64,000 bases of DNA from Monilinia fructicola (taxonomy: Eukaryota > Ascomycota > Leotiomycetes > Helotiales > Sclerotiniaceae): assembly GCA_008692225.1 (NCBI GenBank), contig VICG01000006.1, positions 1,865,501 to 1,929,500 of the forward strand, written 5' to 3'. Of this stretch, positions 48,793 to 61,988 are shown one piece after another. Position numbers and translations under genes: made by a program. Below the pieces are notes generated by a model. It was not told where the DNA came from and did not search any database. It saw only the letters and a program-made list of their open reading frames with translations. Within the stretch, counting starts at the first letter, position 1. Each line of letters begins with the position of its first letter.

Positions 48793-51700
48793 TGAGGGCT
48801 GTGGGCATTTCATCATGGGCATCACATATAATTTGTCGAGAAGAAGGATTTTGCGAGGAGAACGAGGGGAATTTGATCAACGCTCGAGTGTGGCATTTTA
48901 GTTGTTTTGGCATAGTAGTGCGGGGTAGGAGCTTTGAAAAACGGCGGGACTGAACGTTGGTCGAGAGAGAGCACGATGAAAAATTATGATCGGATATGAG
49001 GTGATGAATTAGCGAACGTTGGCATGCACGCATGTTTTTGATTTGGATTTCATTTTCTGGGTTTGTTTGATTTTGGGCGGGTTCATTTGATACCTATTTG
49101 CAGTACAGGATTGAATTTGTGGTTTTGATATTGGTGGTTGAGAGGAGAGCTGTGAATAGGGAAATGGTGCACAGGGGGATTATGCGTAATGTGCAAACAG
49201 ATATGGGATGAGTGGTTCAGAGAAGTCGGAGTGGAAGAAGAATGAGTGTGAAAAAAGATCAGAGTACATCATACCATAACCGGAAGCTAGCAATGGGATG
49301 TCTGGATCGATGATAAGTTGAACAATAGCATATGGAATTTCTACAATTCTACAAGTTTACCTACCCCATCCTCCTCCGTTGAAATGATACTGTGACCAAT
49401 CGCTTTGTTTTTTACTTATGTCTTTTGCTTCTGCTGCAGGAGATTGAAATTTGATGGTGTTTAATGGATGGTTTGGCGTGGGACCTGAGGTTATGGATTC
49501 TTTGATTGGAGATCAAATGAAATGAAATAAAATGTGGGATCGATATGGGTGTCGTAATGGGGGGTCGTCCCGATTTATTAAATCTCATACGATACTGTTA
49601 TAATGGTATGATATGCTAGCCTTGTTACGATAACCTTGGCCTGATGTTGGGACAGAACAGATATTTAAGCGAAGCGAGATTGGTGAAGGGGGTTAGATTT
49701 GGCCAAAAAGCAGTTAACATTCGCGTATCTAATCATGCGATTTGTTCTCCATTATCCACACATGGAAGTGATAGAAAAGATAAAGAAGGGAAAGTGCATC
49801 TGACCGAAGGTAAGTGTTGGGATTCACGAACCACTATACCGTATTTGAGGCAGAATAATGCTGAGGATACTTGGTTTATTGGAAGTTTTGAGGTATGAAG
49901 GGATTTTATCGTGCAGCCACTACCTGTCCTTTGAGGTTTACCGATCTACGGAGTCTGTGTTCGCTGGCGAGATCTTTGATGCGATCCTTCTGCAAAATAG
50001 ATGGCTCTGGTATCACATGTTTGATTCACTTTTACTGCTACTATTTGATTTCTATTGTCGTTTTACGAACAAAATGACTCTCGTTCGAAATCAGTTACGA
50101 GTTTGAAAACTCCTGGTAATGGAAACAAGTACTCGCTCTCATTTAAGTGTCAATCTCTACTTTTTGGTTTCAATGTGTAGAACAGTCGCGGCTGGTATTT
50201 CAACGTCCGAAAATTGCATGGGAAAGTTTCGTTTTCATTCAGAGCATATTTATGTCCCTCTCTTTGCTTCCGGAGCGGGGTATCTTAATTACGTGGTTTC
50301 TGAGGGTAAGGAGTGAATATTGGGCTGGTGATAACAATTTAGGGGGCTTGTGGATGTATGCGAGACGGATAATTGGGTGCAAGGAATGAATTGCTACTAG
50401 CTTCCCTAGAAAGATGCGCAGTATGATTGGAGACACCTCCCTTATTCACCTACGTAATCTGCTCTATCACACATTCCAAAGCACCCCCCGGGAATTCTTT
50501 TGACGCAACTATTCAATGATTTTCCTGGATGATTTTCGGGACCTAGTGCCCGGGCAACTTACAAAACGGAGAATATAAAAGACGTGTATTATCTCCAAAA
50601 CTGTTCTTGAAACTTCAGGAAAAGACACAGCATGAAACCTGACCTAAGTCTAACGGTGTTGACTACACGCGTGTTCTGAACAATTTCGAGAATTGATGAA
50701 ACGGATGAGATTGACGACAGTGGAGTTGTTCTGGGATGTAGAGTTAATCTTCTGAACGTCTCGTCTAACGATTTGGTATCAAGTTGTATTGTCATTCTTT
50801 GAGATATCCTCTTCATTGTCGTATATCTTGGATGTTGATTGATTTCGAATATATGCCGGGGAACTCGCCATCTAGAATTCACATTACACTCCGTACAGAA
50901 GGTGGTGTTCAAATCCAACTTAAGGGAATACAGCGCTTTAAGAGCTATCTCTCCCACTTCAGCATTCATCCCATTCTCCCACCTCATTGTGACCTCCCTG
51001 TCCTGGTCTTACAGCGACTGTTTAAACAACAGAATTCTCTCACGGCCTACGTGCTACGCAAAGAAGATTATATTCTCCAAGGAACAAGGTGTAAATATCG
51101 ACTGAGGGTCTTCCGATCGAGAATAGGGACAAATCACAGAAGTGAATTGCCATTACTTGTCTAATTATAGCCATACATGCGCCACGTAAAGATTTCCTTT
51201 GTGGAAGATATATAGATCTCTTTCAGTAGACTCGAGGCCCCAGAGTCAAAGCCCTTACTGCTATGGGAGAGGAGTTAAGGTGTGCGAAGCACACACACTG
51301 CTTGCGTAGGACCACCAAAACCTTTTTTCCACATCAGCTAAATGAACGAAAATGCTTATGGTACAGACCTGGCCTATGTTTCGCCTGATAGTTTTCTTTT
51401 TGCCGCGACTACTACTCGTAAACGACCACTAGTCACCTCTCGCTGTCATTTAAGACTCCTCAATTTTTTATTTAGTGGGATGGGAAGATTACGAGGACTC
51501 AAACACAAAGTTTGGCACCGGAAAACTTTGAGACTTGAGTTTGACCTGCAGAGAATCACCATCATATACTACCTTTAGCTTGATGGAAAAGAATTTTCTG
51601 AGATACGTAGGGCAATATACAAATTTCCATGGCGATTGACGATGGAAAAAATGCTTTAACTTTGGGGTGAGTGGAAGAATAGTGAATGTCAGGAGCGATA

Positions 51701-52682
51701 CCACTTTCATGTCCTGGTCCATGACTAACCTTTTCTCAATTTTAAATCACTCTGCAAGAGATATTGATCTAGTATCCACTAAGGTTAGTTCCAAATGAGG
51801 ATACATGAAGGCGGTTGATTCACCTTATAAAAGCGTGAATCATCCTTGCCCTTATCACTTTCATTTTCCACACCTCACATCCAAATACATAGAATTATGG
51901 GAGCACGAAGTCTTGAAAATGGAAGGCTTCGATAACTCGTTCCTTGATGTCGGACAATTCTTTTTCTGTTTCAATAGATGACATCAGAAACAAGAGATAG
52001 CGAGCGGAACTCTTAATCAGTAGCCTGCACTCATATACCACATTCTTAGTGTTTATGACTTGTACTTGGAGATCACATGTACTGGATCTATTTGATTCAA
52101 ACTCTTAGTGGGTTTTACTTCTGCTTGATTTTTACAGTACTTTAGCATTTTTCTGTCACCGAAGACATGTGAGTGATCCACAATTGAAGGTGAAAATAGT
52201 CAAACCCACTGTCCAACAAGAAATGAGGGCACCTTCGCATGCAAACCTGCCAGCAATATCGAAGACTTGAGTAAAGAGCGAATTCGACCATGGACGAGGT
52301 CAGCAGATAGTGCAATAATGTAGAGCGCTGCGTGATTGAGCAGAAATTAAATGTGAACTCTCATGGTCACTAGGCTCAAGCTACTTCGCTTATCCCGGAA
52401 AACGATAGATTCTGACTATCCGTGTCGACGGGCTTATGAAGTTCAATGTTTTGACAGTAAAGATCAATCAAGTCTAAATATAATTCATTTAAGTACCTAA
52501 TGGGCCTGGATGGAGTATAGAGTTGGTAGTTCTAGTGCTAGTATACAATTTGAGAAATAACAATGAGAGAAAATTTAATCTGGTGATATATTTACCCCAA
52601 CCTGCCATGTGGGTATATGAGAAAGAACTGAATGACAATATTGGCTGCCAGATTCAGACAATGGTTAACTCTTGATATAGTA

Positions 52683-52724
52683 ACAGTGACAGTGATAGTG
52701 GCAGTGGCAGTGGCAACGACAGTC
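52683..52724. repeat. Hexamer-like AGTGRC microsatellite
   Basis: About 40 bp of imperfect AGTGAC, AGTGAT and AGTGGC units in the gene-poor region. Confidence 0.7.
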
Positions 52725-54972
52725 AACGAGATCAAACATAAAGCAACAAGGAGAATAACCTGGGCTGGTAAAACATAGGATTACATGAAGTTCGAGTATG
52801 CTAATCGATCTCCTCCCTTTGCTTTCTTATATGGATCAAGTGACTAGTTACGATGTCCGGAGGATCTTTCCAAACAAAATGACCCCAAGGGTGCTTTTTA
52901 TGTAGAAAATTTGGTTTCTGGATTACACCTAGTGCCTAGGAAGCATTCAATTGTTCTGAGTAGTACATGATTAGCGTGATCTCTATCATCATATGTCAGA
53001 TGACCCGTTCTTCGTGAAGACTGTATAATTCAGGAGTAAGCGAACAAGTGACCTAGTCACGGTACCTGAGCTCGTTTACCCAAAATCATCCAACATGCAA
53101 GCAATTTTCACATCATTTCACTACATAACTGAAAGTTGCTCCAGTACCTTTGTATTTCGAAGTGATTGTAACGAAATTGTCCAGAAGATAAATGCTTGGG
53201 GTTGGTCCATTAAAGATCTCAATAGGACCTGGGTGTAACAAGAACGAGCAGAACCACGAAAGATTTCACCACGTACATCAACAGTAATAACACCACCAAA
53301 GCAAGATTTATCGGAACTAAAGTTCATCACTAAGATAGAATTGAAGGCAATCAAAGTGACAGCATAATAACAAGATATGAAGAATATACCGGATAATGAC
53401 AATCAAGTTTTGATTGATGGAGTGGGATATCATACCGGAGAAGAATATAATTGAGAGAAGATATCTACACTCAAAGGAAACTTAGAATTGGGTTAACTGG
53501 ATGACGCACTTGGACATCTGCGGCCTATTTCCCACAGTATGTCAAATGGACATTTTTCACCTGCTTTGCCTTTTAACTCTTCTAGCTAGTTAACGAGTGC
53601 TCTTTGGCATTGATGGCAAACAATGTATTTACTGCAATCAAAACAATGAAATTGTCCAGGAAAGCCCTTCCAATTACTCCACTCTCCAATCTCGGGGCAT
53701 TTCGCGCCGATATTCAAGTGGTGACAATACTTATTTATACCTGGTGTTTCGCCATTTGAGGTTTCAATAGCATTCTATATGGGTATGTCGGACTAAGATA
53801 TGATGTCGGTAGCAGAATCATGGAGGGTTGCAGATGCCTTTGGAAATCGTATTACCCTCTGGTTTGATAAGTACAACTATATATCCTGCCACGGCTACTC
53901 GGAGATCCACAAACATGCTGAGCACAAGAGTAGGAAAAGAAGAAGCCTAGCTTGATAGGAAATGAAATATAAGTTGTCTAATACTGTATACTTTTTTTTC
54001 ACTAGACTGTGGGAAATTTCCAGAGGTGTTCATGCGGTAGATGTAGATGAAAACAGATGGGCATAAGTTCTAATGTGGACTCACAGCCGTCTGTCCATAT
54101 TCACTCGTCAAAACAGATCAACTTCTATACAGTGTCTATTTATAAACAGGAATGGAATGAACATGAAAATATACATACTATAGCAAAAAACATACACTTT
54201 GTCGACGATGACGATGTGGCAGAAGCTCTGCTGGTGACTCAAACTAATCATTGAGTGTTAATCTTACCAGTCATAGAATTAGATGAAGGCTGATAAACAG
54301 TGCACCTGAGTGTGCCTTAGAACTATTGTGGTGACTTTTCATCTCATGTTAAATCTTGCTGCTGTTCATTGATACTAATCTTTATCGCAAAACACACATA
54401 GAGTTTTTTGATTGGTAGATGAGTAGCCGTTAGAATTTTCGAGTGTGCAAAAATAAAAACAAGTAAACGGTTTCTTTCCCCTTTTTTCTCTCAGTAATCT
54501 TCGTTGGAAGATTGTTCAGAATTCACATGCGCCATGGGCGAATAGAAGAGGGGAAGTACTTACATACGCAGCGTGGATGTGAATTTGCCTGTGCTGATAA
54601 CACCCCATCATGAGATTCGGCTTAGTACTTTACTTGAGCCAAAACTGCAGGTTGGATGATTCCAAAACCCTTAGTGCCAATCAACTTACAGATTAAAAAA
54701 CATGATATTCATTGACTTTCATATCACCAACCTCATGATCCTAGGCCCTTAACGCAGCCGATTTACTTAGGTAAGCGGTAACACTAATGAATGATACGCG
54801 ATATTGAGTTTCTGCAAGGAATGCGATGGTTCAATAGTCTACTTAAGGCTGAAAAATACCGAGGTCTAGAATTAGTGACCCTAGTCCCCGAATACCTGGA
54901 GCTTTGGTCTACTCGTTCTTCTGCGAAGAACGCTATCTCTTTGAACGATGAGGTGGAGACGTGAGTTAAGCG

Positions 54973-55455
54973 ATGATATATGGCAGGGTCGTACCGATTT
55001 TTATGGCCAAATATTTGACAGCGAAAGATGGAGCTGTGTCTCTTTTCATCGCTGCTAATATTCCTATTATGTTTGGACTTAAACATCGTTTAAAGCTGCC
55101 GTTGTCACAATCGCAAGATTTTGTGAAAGCAACGAGTATTCAGCATGATATTATATCAAAAGTTGAGAAAAACTCCCGCCACATTCGCACAGAGATAGAC
55201 CTACAACGAGAAAAGTCAAACTCCCCTATACTTCAAAAGAACTCAACTTTCCATAAACAGAGTTTGGTAGGAGCTCATCTTAGTGAAGATATAGGTCTGC
55301 ATGAAGTATTGAAAACCTGGAAGATCAATCTCTTAGATCAAGCAAGCGAAGAAGAACACGTTACTCTTCAACCCCACATGTCTATCATAAATAGTGGTGA
55401 GCATCGAAGAACTCTCGTCTCAAAAGTCTCTGACGGCTACGACTTCCAGCGATGA
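54973..55455 (+). CDS. Orphan 160-codon frame, doubtful gene
   Basis: Not recognised. It starts MIYGRVVPIFMAKYLTAKDG and has a mixed hydrophobic N-terminus and a polar, Ser/His/Lys-rich remainder without motifs. It is the longest open frame in the surrounding 7.7-kb gap. No TATA box, intron or family supports it. It could be a lineage-specific protein or a chance frame. Confidence 0.2.
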   Translation: MIYGRVVPIFMAKYLTAKDGAVSLFIAANIPIMFGLKHRLKLPLSQSQDFVKATSIQHDIISKVEKNSRHIRTEIDLQREKSNSPILQKNSTFHKQSLVGAHLSEDIGLHEVLKTWKINLLDQASEEEHVTLQPHMSIINSGEHRRTLVSKVSDGYDFQR

Positions 55456-56445
55456 TGGATGATTGCCTTGTTGCCTTCTGGTAGGAATCTAACATGTACA
55501 ATATCTAACTCCCTTTACTTCGGGGTTTGTTGGCAAATGGACCTATGCTGAAGTTTCGTTGCCACTTTTTCCGGATTGCTGTCAAAATAATGCTGCAATT
55601 CGTAATTAATGTCTATTGCTGTCTTTATAGCTATATTGGTGCAAGGATGATAGAGCTACAACGGGGAAAGCTTGAAATTCTTGAGTACGGAATTGAGTAT
55701 TGCGTCAATCATCTACAAAAACTAATTGGTGGTTCCCAGCTCCCCTTCTTTTCACCTTGTGTTTTATTTTTGACAATTATAAGAGATCAAAGCCTCTCTG
55801 TAGCCCTTATATAAAATAAAATACTAGGCTTGGTCTCGAATGTAATAGTCACGATGTGAATCTTGCTATGGAGTCAGGAAGCTCCTCAGTGCATGTTAGT
55901 ATTCACTGTTAGACTAAAAAGCTGACCACGCACAAATCCTTGATATTAATAAATTCATGTAAAACTTCTCGTTGAGATGATGCAGTCTCTGCACTAACCT
56001 TGCTCAAAATTCATCTAACATTCCAATGAAGTCCATCTACTCGGTGTACGAGCCTCGACATGCCGACAAGCTTCATGGTAAATTCACCTACTGGGTATGT
56101 AAATCCATCCATTTCTCACGATTCTTCGCTTGTCCCGAAAAGCATTATGTTTACTAATGTATTGTTTGAACAAATTGTTTAGCTGCAACCTGAATAAGCG
56201 AGTTCAAAAAATTTGTTTTGGACTCTCATATATGATATACTTGGTTACACGTAGAAGAAACGTGAGCACTCAAAACTTCAATACATGATTTCATTATTAG
56301 CTAAATTACGCTATGCCATTTACGCCCGTTCCATGTTCGGGGTATCATGTTCTAATTATTATACAGCTGCACATACCTTCAGCAACGCCTTTTTAGAAAC
56401 CCACACTACTAATTGGAGAAAATGCAAACAGAATACTCTCCCAAC

Positions 56446-58345
56446 TCAAACATTGTATCCACTTGAAGTTCCCACGGCATCAAGATCCATAAACTGATCA
56501 ATATCTGGGATCACAACACTTGGTGCCGGGTCAGTATTCTCGGGAATAGATTATTCGGCTGGTGGACCATCCAATCCTCTGCTGACTTTGAAATCATCCG
56601 GAACAGATTACCTAAAGTCATTCTTCTATTCTTTTGTCTCTTTCCAGTTCCTCCAATAGTATCTCCTCTGCCATTCATCCACAAACTAGCATCACTAGTT
56701 TCACCTCGTCCAATACCAAGCTGATATGCCTCCAAGCCTCGAAGAACTGGCAATAGAAGTCGAGTTTCATACCAGCGACCCTTGATATCCCCTAGTCCTC
56801 GACGAGCTGCTGGTTCGAGTAATTGCCATTCATACAAGTACGCTTTTTAGCATTATCTGCTACCTCATTCCGGAATCGTAAATCGGCTACATTCGAGCGG
56901 GCAAATCGGGTGTTGGCCATTGAGAGCGACTGCTATAGGGCATCGGCATTTCGACAAACTTATAGATATCTCCAACGAAAGTGACCACCGTCATAAGTGG
57001 GTTTGGTTGGATGTACGTTCGATGAGCTTTTGAATCACGAGAACCACAATTGAATCGCCTTCTACACGTAGACGAACTGGCTCGCCAACCCAGATCTTTT
57101 CGGCACCAAGAAACATTCCTTGTAATGTACTTCTCCAGGTGAAACCAGAGCTTTTTTCGATTCTGTCGAAAAAGAGAATAGCTTCCGTCAATAACTTTCG
57201 CAGCCAAGATACTACCGTCAACTTGGTAATCTCCTCCACCATAATCGCCTCGAACGATACGATCCCAAGGTACATCGTCATAAAGAACACTGTTGATTGA
57301 GGCAACGGTGGTTTGCGTACACTCCAAGCAAGCCAAGGTCTAATTGATTCCTGGTCATTAATCTGAGCCGCAGGGTGGGTAATTGGATGAGAAAGTGGTT
57401 GAACCAAATATTGAGCTGTAAAGTTCTCATTCTTCGTCTTGATATAACTGCAAGACCCCAGGCATGACCTCTATTGAACCAAACTAATTCTCCAGGTGCG
57501 AATAAATAAATCCGCTGTTAGGGTCGCTATCGAGTCTTTGTTCTGGCGATCGAATAACTGAAACGGGTTGGGAAGATGGTTTTAAAAGATCCGAAGATGA
57601 AGATGCAGATCCAGAAGCAGTCACAGTCTTTTTGTGGTATACTAACAGGCCGGCGTGCTTGCCTTATTTGTTTCTTTCTTCAATTGAGGTATGCTGGCAG
57701 TAGGTGTGTTTTCCTTCTTCACCACCGTCGAGCCGCTGTTCTGTCTGGTGGTATCATCTTGTAGATCATCCTCCCCAAATGGCGAACAAATTTTGCAGGA
57801 ACAATTTCTTGGATCTCCATCTTCGTCTGTACTCAGCCAAAGTACATGTGGAAAGAAATCTGCAGGACTTCGATATCTCTTCTTTCGACCATGAGGGTGT
57901 CCATACAAATAGGTATCTTGTCGTTCGTAAGCTCCTGCTGCGTGTTTTCCCTTATCTTTCTTTTGCTCCGCCTCCAATTTATTCTTATTATATTTGACAT
58001 GTTCCCATAAGACATATCCTTCGGGCAAGTCTTTGAGTATGTAGTTCCTATCTGCAGTCAATGTTAGTCATTGTTGGAAAGGTTCGAAATTGAGGTATGC
58101 AACTTGCCAGAATGCTCCTTTCCACCCAGGTAATGCATCAACATCCCACCAATTTCCTTCTCCAATCTACAGCTTTCGGTTCATCATATTCAAGCTTCTT
58201 GTAACAGTCAACAATTTCCATCTGCATCCTCCTTATCGTTCAATTGGGCTGGTGTTGGCTGATTCAGTTCTTTGACTCCTGTCTTTGTGATGGTTTCTAA
58301 TTGTCCATCAGATCTACAAATGGTGACAGGATATAAAGGTGTCAT
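56446..58345 (-). pseudogene. clr2: CLR2-like transcriptional silencing factor, frame broken at about ten sites
   Basis: Clr2 is the SHREC histone-deacetylase complex subunit needed for heterochromatic silencing in fission yeast. Family blocks occur in correct order across changing frames: the start MTPLYPVTICRSDGQ, then YKKLEYDEPKAVDWRRKL. A 56-nt intron at 58103-58048 with a TGACTAAC branch point follows, then NYILKDLPEGYVLWEHVKYN, YLYGHPHGRKKRYRSP and CSCKICSP. Then APGELVWFNRGHAWGLAVI, YLVQPLSHPITHPAAQIND, DDVPWDRIVRGDYGGGDYQ, GFTWRSTLQGMFLGAEKIW, YEWQLLEPAARRGLGD and a C-terminus near 56446. Frame changes lie near 58213, 58148, 57650, 57502, 57432, 57314, 57171, 57016, 56890, 56845 and 56610, mostly single-base. 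An in-frame TAA lies near 56560. Real decay or unpolished assembly are both possible. Confidence 0.8.
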
Positions 58346-59178
58346 GGTGGTGGTTGTCAATAGAAGAAACAATTTATTATGAAAGATTAGAAGATATCAC
58401 AATGCATAATAGGTTGTGGGGTTGAACAGGGTTGAAGAGGGTTGAACTGGGTTAAGCTTGGTTTACATCAATACAAAAAATCATAAGTTCGGATAAGGAC
58501 AGTCAATTTTGGATGTGGACTCATTTTCCGGCGGCCGCTCCGGATTAACTTTAATCCGCTGACTAATCAGATGAGAGCCCCTGAGCTTTCGTTTGCTTTT
58601 GACGTTTCACTACATCTGATGCATCTGAAGATGATGAACATATTTTATACATTCTAAGAAAAGTCCAAGGAAATATATCTTCAATCTTCGATACAGCATT
58701 TCACATATAAGCTTGGAATCTTTACTCCTTATATTTGAAAGATTGTATATTATTCAAGTTTCCAATGTCATAACTTGTTAGTGAAAGATTCAAATGTCCA
58801 ATATATCTGCTTGAGCTTATGAAAGTGACCCAGGAGGGTAGTTTGAGTGAACATGATCTGGGATGTTCATGCTGTGAATGTCGTCCTTGTTGATAAACTC
58901 AAAGATAAACAAAAGCAAATATAATTCACCAGGTTGCTACCATAACATTGTTGATCATTGACTTCTATTCTTCCAAGCTTCAATTCTTACTGACTGTCTA
59001 CGAACTTGTGAATATCTTCTTTTTTACCACTTTCAATCGCAGCAGGTACCGCAGAAAATAATACCATTTCTTCGATCTTGCGCAGCTTCCGGGAGTTATC
59101 GAGTTTTTGATTTAACAAGTTTCCATCCAACTGAAGGTTTTGCTTTCATTTGAAGACCGCGGTCTTTGATCTTCAATC
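58346..59178. promoter_or_regulatory. Divergent region between clr2 and the SNF2 gene
   Basis: 833 bp between the two start codons. It includes a GTTGAACAGG-type triple repeat just upstream of clr2. It should hold both promoters; no TATA box stands out. Confidence 0.4.
58421..58453. repeat. Decamer triple repeat upstream of clr2
   Basis: Three consecutive decamers of form GTTGAAxxGG (GTTGAACAGG, GTTGAAGAGG, GTTGAACTGG), 76-108 bp upstream of the clr2 start. Confidence 0.7.
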
Positions 59179-59225
59179 ATGGCACACCAGCAAAACGCCA
59201 TCTCGTGATAGTGTTATACCTCCCA

Positions 59226-59608
59226 GTAAGTACACTATGGTCTTCTTGGTTACTTGAGCCTCCTGCTTCTCAAACATCCAAAATGGAAAGTTATCACTCT
59301 TCTACAAGCAGCTTTCCTTGCATGCGTCGCATCGCTCTCCAGTTGTTTCTTTCTCCATACTCTCTCCCCTCACTGCCTTTCTTTTGGTACTGAAACCTGA
59401 TCGTGCCACTCTGCCTCCCTTTCTCCACTTTCCAACGTTTCTAAGAACCTTTAAGCCCCTTCATGGATTCTTCCCACCAGCTTCCATCTTATCCATTACG
59501 TATTCTTCAGTTGAGAGCCTTCACTCTATAATTTCACACTTTTAGCTTCTCTTGGTATTCAGAAACAAACGTTAAAGGGACATTGCTAACTTCAATCACC
59601 ACAATTAG
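59226..59608 (+). other. Long intron 1 of the SNF2 gene
   Basis: 383 nt, GTAAGT donor, TTGCTAAC branch point near 59583, TTAG acceptor. It is pyrimidine-rich and contains no recognised element. Confidence 0.55.
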
Positions 59609-60626
59609 ATCCACAAAATGAACCTGAGCTGGAGGATATGGAAACATCTGGTTCCAAACTCGATCCGGTAGCACAATCTCCATATGCCACATCTTCTCAG
59701 AGCCAGCCATCATCACTCCTTGATCAGCCACATTCCCCACAGGCTACACAACAGAATGAAGAAAAGTCACAGGAAGAAGATGATTCAATGTTAGATATTA
59801 GCCCTCCTGCTAAACGCCAACTGCGAGACCGGAAGCCAAATAACACAGTTTCTGCCAACGGAAATAGCGGTAGTCCTAATAAGCGTGCTCGTACCTCTCC
59901 TATCAAGCCCAATTCTAGCAAAAGCTTTGATACAAAGGCCAAGATTAGAGAAGAAATCACTATTGCAAACTCAGGCCCAAAGAAATGCTTTCTTGGTGGA
60001 GAAGCAGGACTACTTTACACCATTCACTACCAGAAAATAACTATATTCAGAAGCTAATTACACAGAATGCTAACCTTTCAGAAGATGAAAAAAATGAAAT
60101 TACCAGTCTTTGTGCCTTATCAACAGCTAGAAACTCAACCCGAGGGCATCAAAGCTATTTTAAAGCCATATCAACTATCTGGGTTGAGTTATATGGTCTA
60201 CCTATACCGAAACGGAGTCAATGGCATCTGGGTGATGATATGGGGCTTGGAAAGACCCTCCAAACTCTTTCCTTGATCCAATATCTCAAAGAGAATTATC
60301 CTACCATTGAGAAGGGGAAGATTGCAGCGCCCATTCCTCATTGTTTGTCCTCTATCAGTCTTGGGAAGCTGGATGTCTGAGACAGAGAAATGGACAGACT
60401 TGAGAGTTATTAGATTCCATGGAGGACGTGAAGAACGCGATAGATTGAAGCATATTATCGCTGGAGGAATTGATAAGCTAGGAAATTTAAGCCCTCAAGC
60501 CACGAAGAAGAGAAAACGCAAGGCTATATTGGATTCTTTGGTTGGAGAGGCCAATTCTTCGGATAGAGACGAAGATAATGACCAAGACAATGACTTGGGA
60601 GTTGACTTAGTCATTACGACTTATGA

Positions 60627-61912
60627 GTGAGTTTATTTTAATTCTTCCATTCATTCCACATTCTTGAACATTATTCATCATTTACCTTGTTGCCATCTTT
60701 ATTCATAAGGGTAGTGCTCTTAATTGTCTTATTACGTTTCGAAGTTTTGGCACTTTTGTTTTAAGATGATGAAAAAGACACCAACACATCTCTACTCTTA
60801 CTCGAAGATGGCTTTATATTTCCCTTCTCAGTTATTATGGCACGATATAGCATTTAATTGCTTTTCAATACTCAGAATGTATCTCCTCAATCTTTTAGGG
60901 GGAAGTTGTTTTTAGATTGTAATTTATTCGCAATCGAGAGCTCTCTTGTGATAATCTTTGCTATGTTAATTAGACGAAACTTTTGCCTTTTCAACTCCGC
61001 TGTGGATGTTCTATCATAGATTATCCATGAACATCATACTATGATAACTCATTGTTTATCCGAAGGTAGTCTTTTATATTATTATTTGTTGTATTCGAGA
61101 AATTGTTCAGATTACCCCTTTAGACTTCATGCTTCTTCGTATCATGGTTCTAATTATCATTCGATTAGACCAATGAATAGAACTGAGAGACTTGAGTTTT
61201 CTCCCCAGTACTTTTCTGCATTTTCCAGACTTGGACATCCTTTTATACCAACATCTACATCTAGTTTTAATTATATCCTCATTCTGTCTCACCACACAAG
61301 AGTCAATTGGTATACAGTTGTCGTCAAGTTATCCTGCTTGTTTCCCTCTACATTGTCTTGTGATATCGCCAAACTTGATGCCGTATCTAGAATTTTCTCT
61401 AGGTCTGACTTTAAGTTCCAAATGAAGAGGAATCATTTTTTGACTTCATTTAAACAATTTTGGTTCAATCATCCCATCTTGTGGTATGATAAATCTCAAG
61501 GTATTCTTCAGTTTTATGGATAATCCTTTTTTCTCTCTTGAATACATCAGATGAAAATATATTGAGATATGCATCGCGTTACATGTCTCAACTGTTATTT
61601 CATAGTCCTCAATTCAGTGCGCTTAATAGTGCAATATTTCTGTGGATATTCATAGCCTATTTTATCCAACTTATCCGGTTGCATAGTCTATATGTCGAGA
61701 ACATCCTCAAATATACCGTCAATCACATCTTGCTATTTCTCATTACATGTACTGAGTCTTGCTTTTAAACTGGTGCTTCTGATTTTGCCCGATTGTGTAA
61801 TTAATTCTGTTTCCCGAAATCTATTCAAACTCTTTTTATTGCCATCTAATCAAGTCAAATCATCGTCATCCTGGAAATTTCACAGTGTATTAATACTAAC
61901 ATGAGATTCTAG
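60627..61912 (+). other. Very long intron 2 of the SNF2 gene (1286 nt)
   Basis: GTGAGT donor, TACTAAC branch point at 61894-61900 and TCTAG acceptor. It splits the codon for Glu in the conserved run TTYESYKSEQSW, so both borders are fixed by homology. The T-rich, A-poor strand leaves a 160-codon frame open at 61041-61523, which has no domain. Confidence 0.75.
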
Positions 61913-61988
61913 GTCTTACAAGAGCGAGCAATCTTGGCTCAAAGCAGTGTTTGTCTGGCGCTATGTTGTGCTTGATGAAGGTCAGATT

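Larger units (their letters stand above)
48793..56445. other. 7.7-kb gene-poor region
   Basis: No recognisable gene. The longest frame is an orphan of 160 codons at 54973-55455, listed separately. A CAGTGG-type repeat lies near 52683. The first few hundred bases probably hold the 3' end of the cysteine-motif gene. No mobile-element signatures were identified by eye. Confidence 0.5.

Noticed and set aside
33336..56445. Transposon, Starship-type or CRISPR-like structure in the gene-poor DNA
   Set aside because: No recombinase, transposase, reverse transcriptase, long terminal repeats, or spaced repeats were found by eye; a self-alignment was not possible.
61041..61523. A 160-codon frame inside the SNF2 intron
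   Set aside because: The strand is T-rich and A-poor, so stop codons are rare; it has no domain and lies between conserved splice borders.
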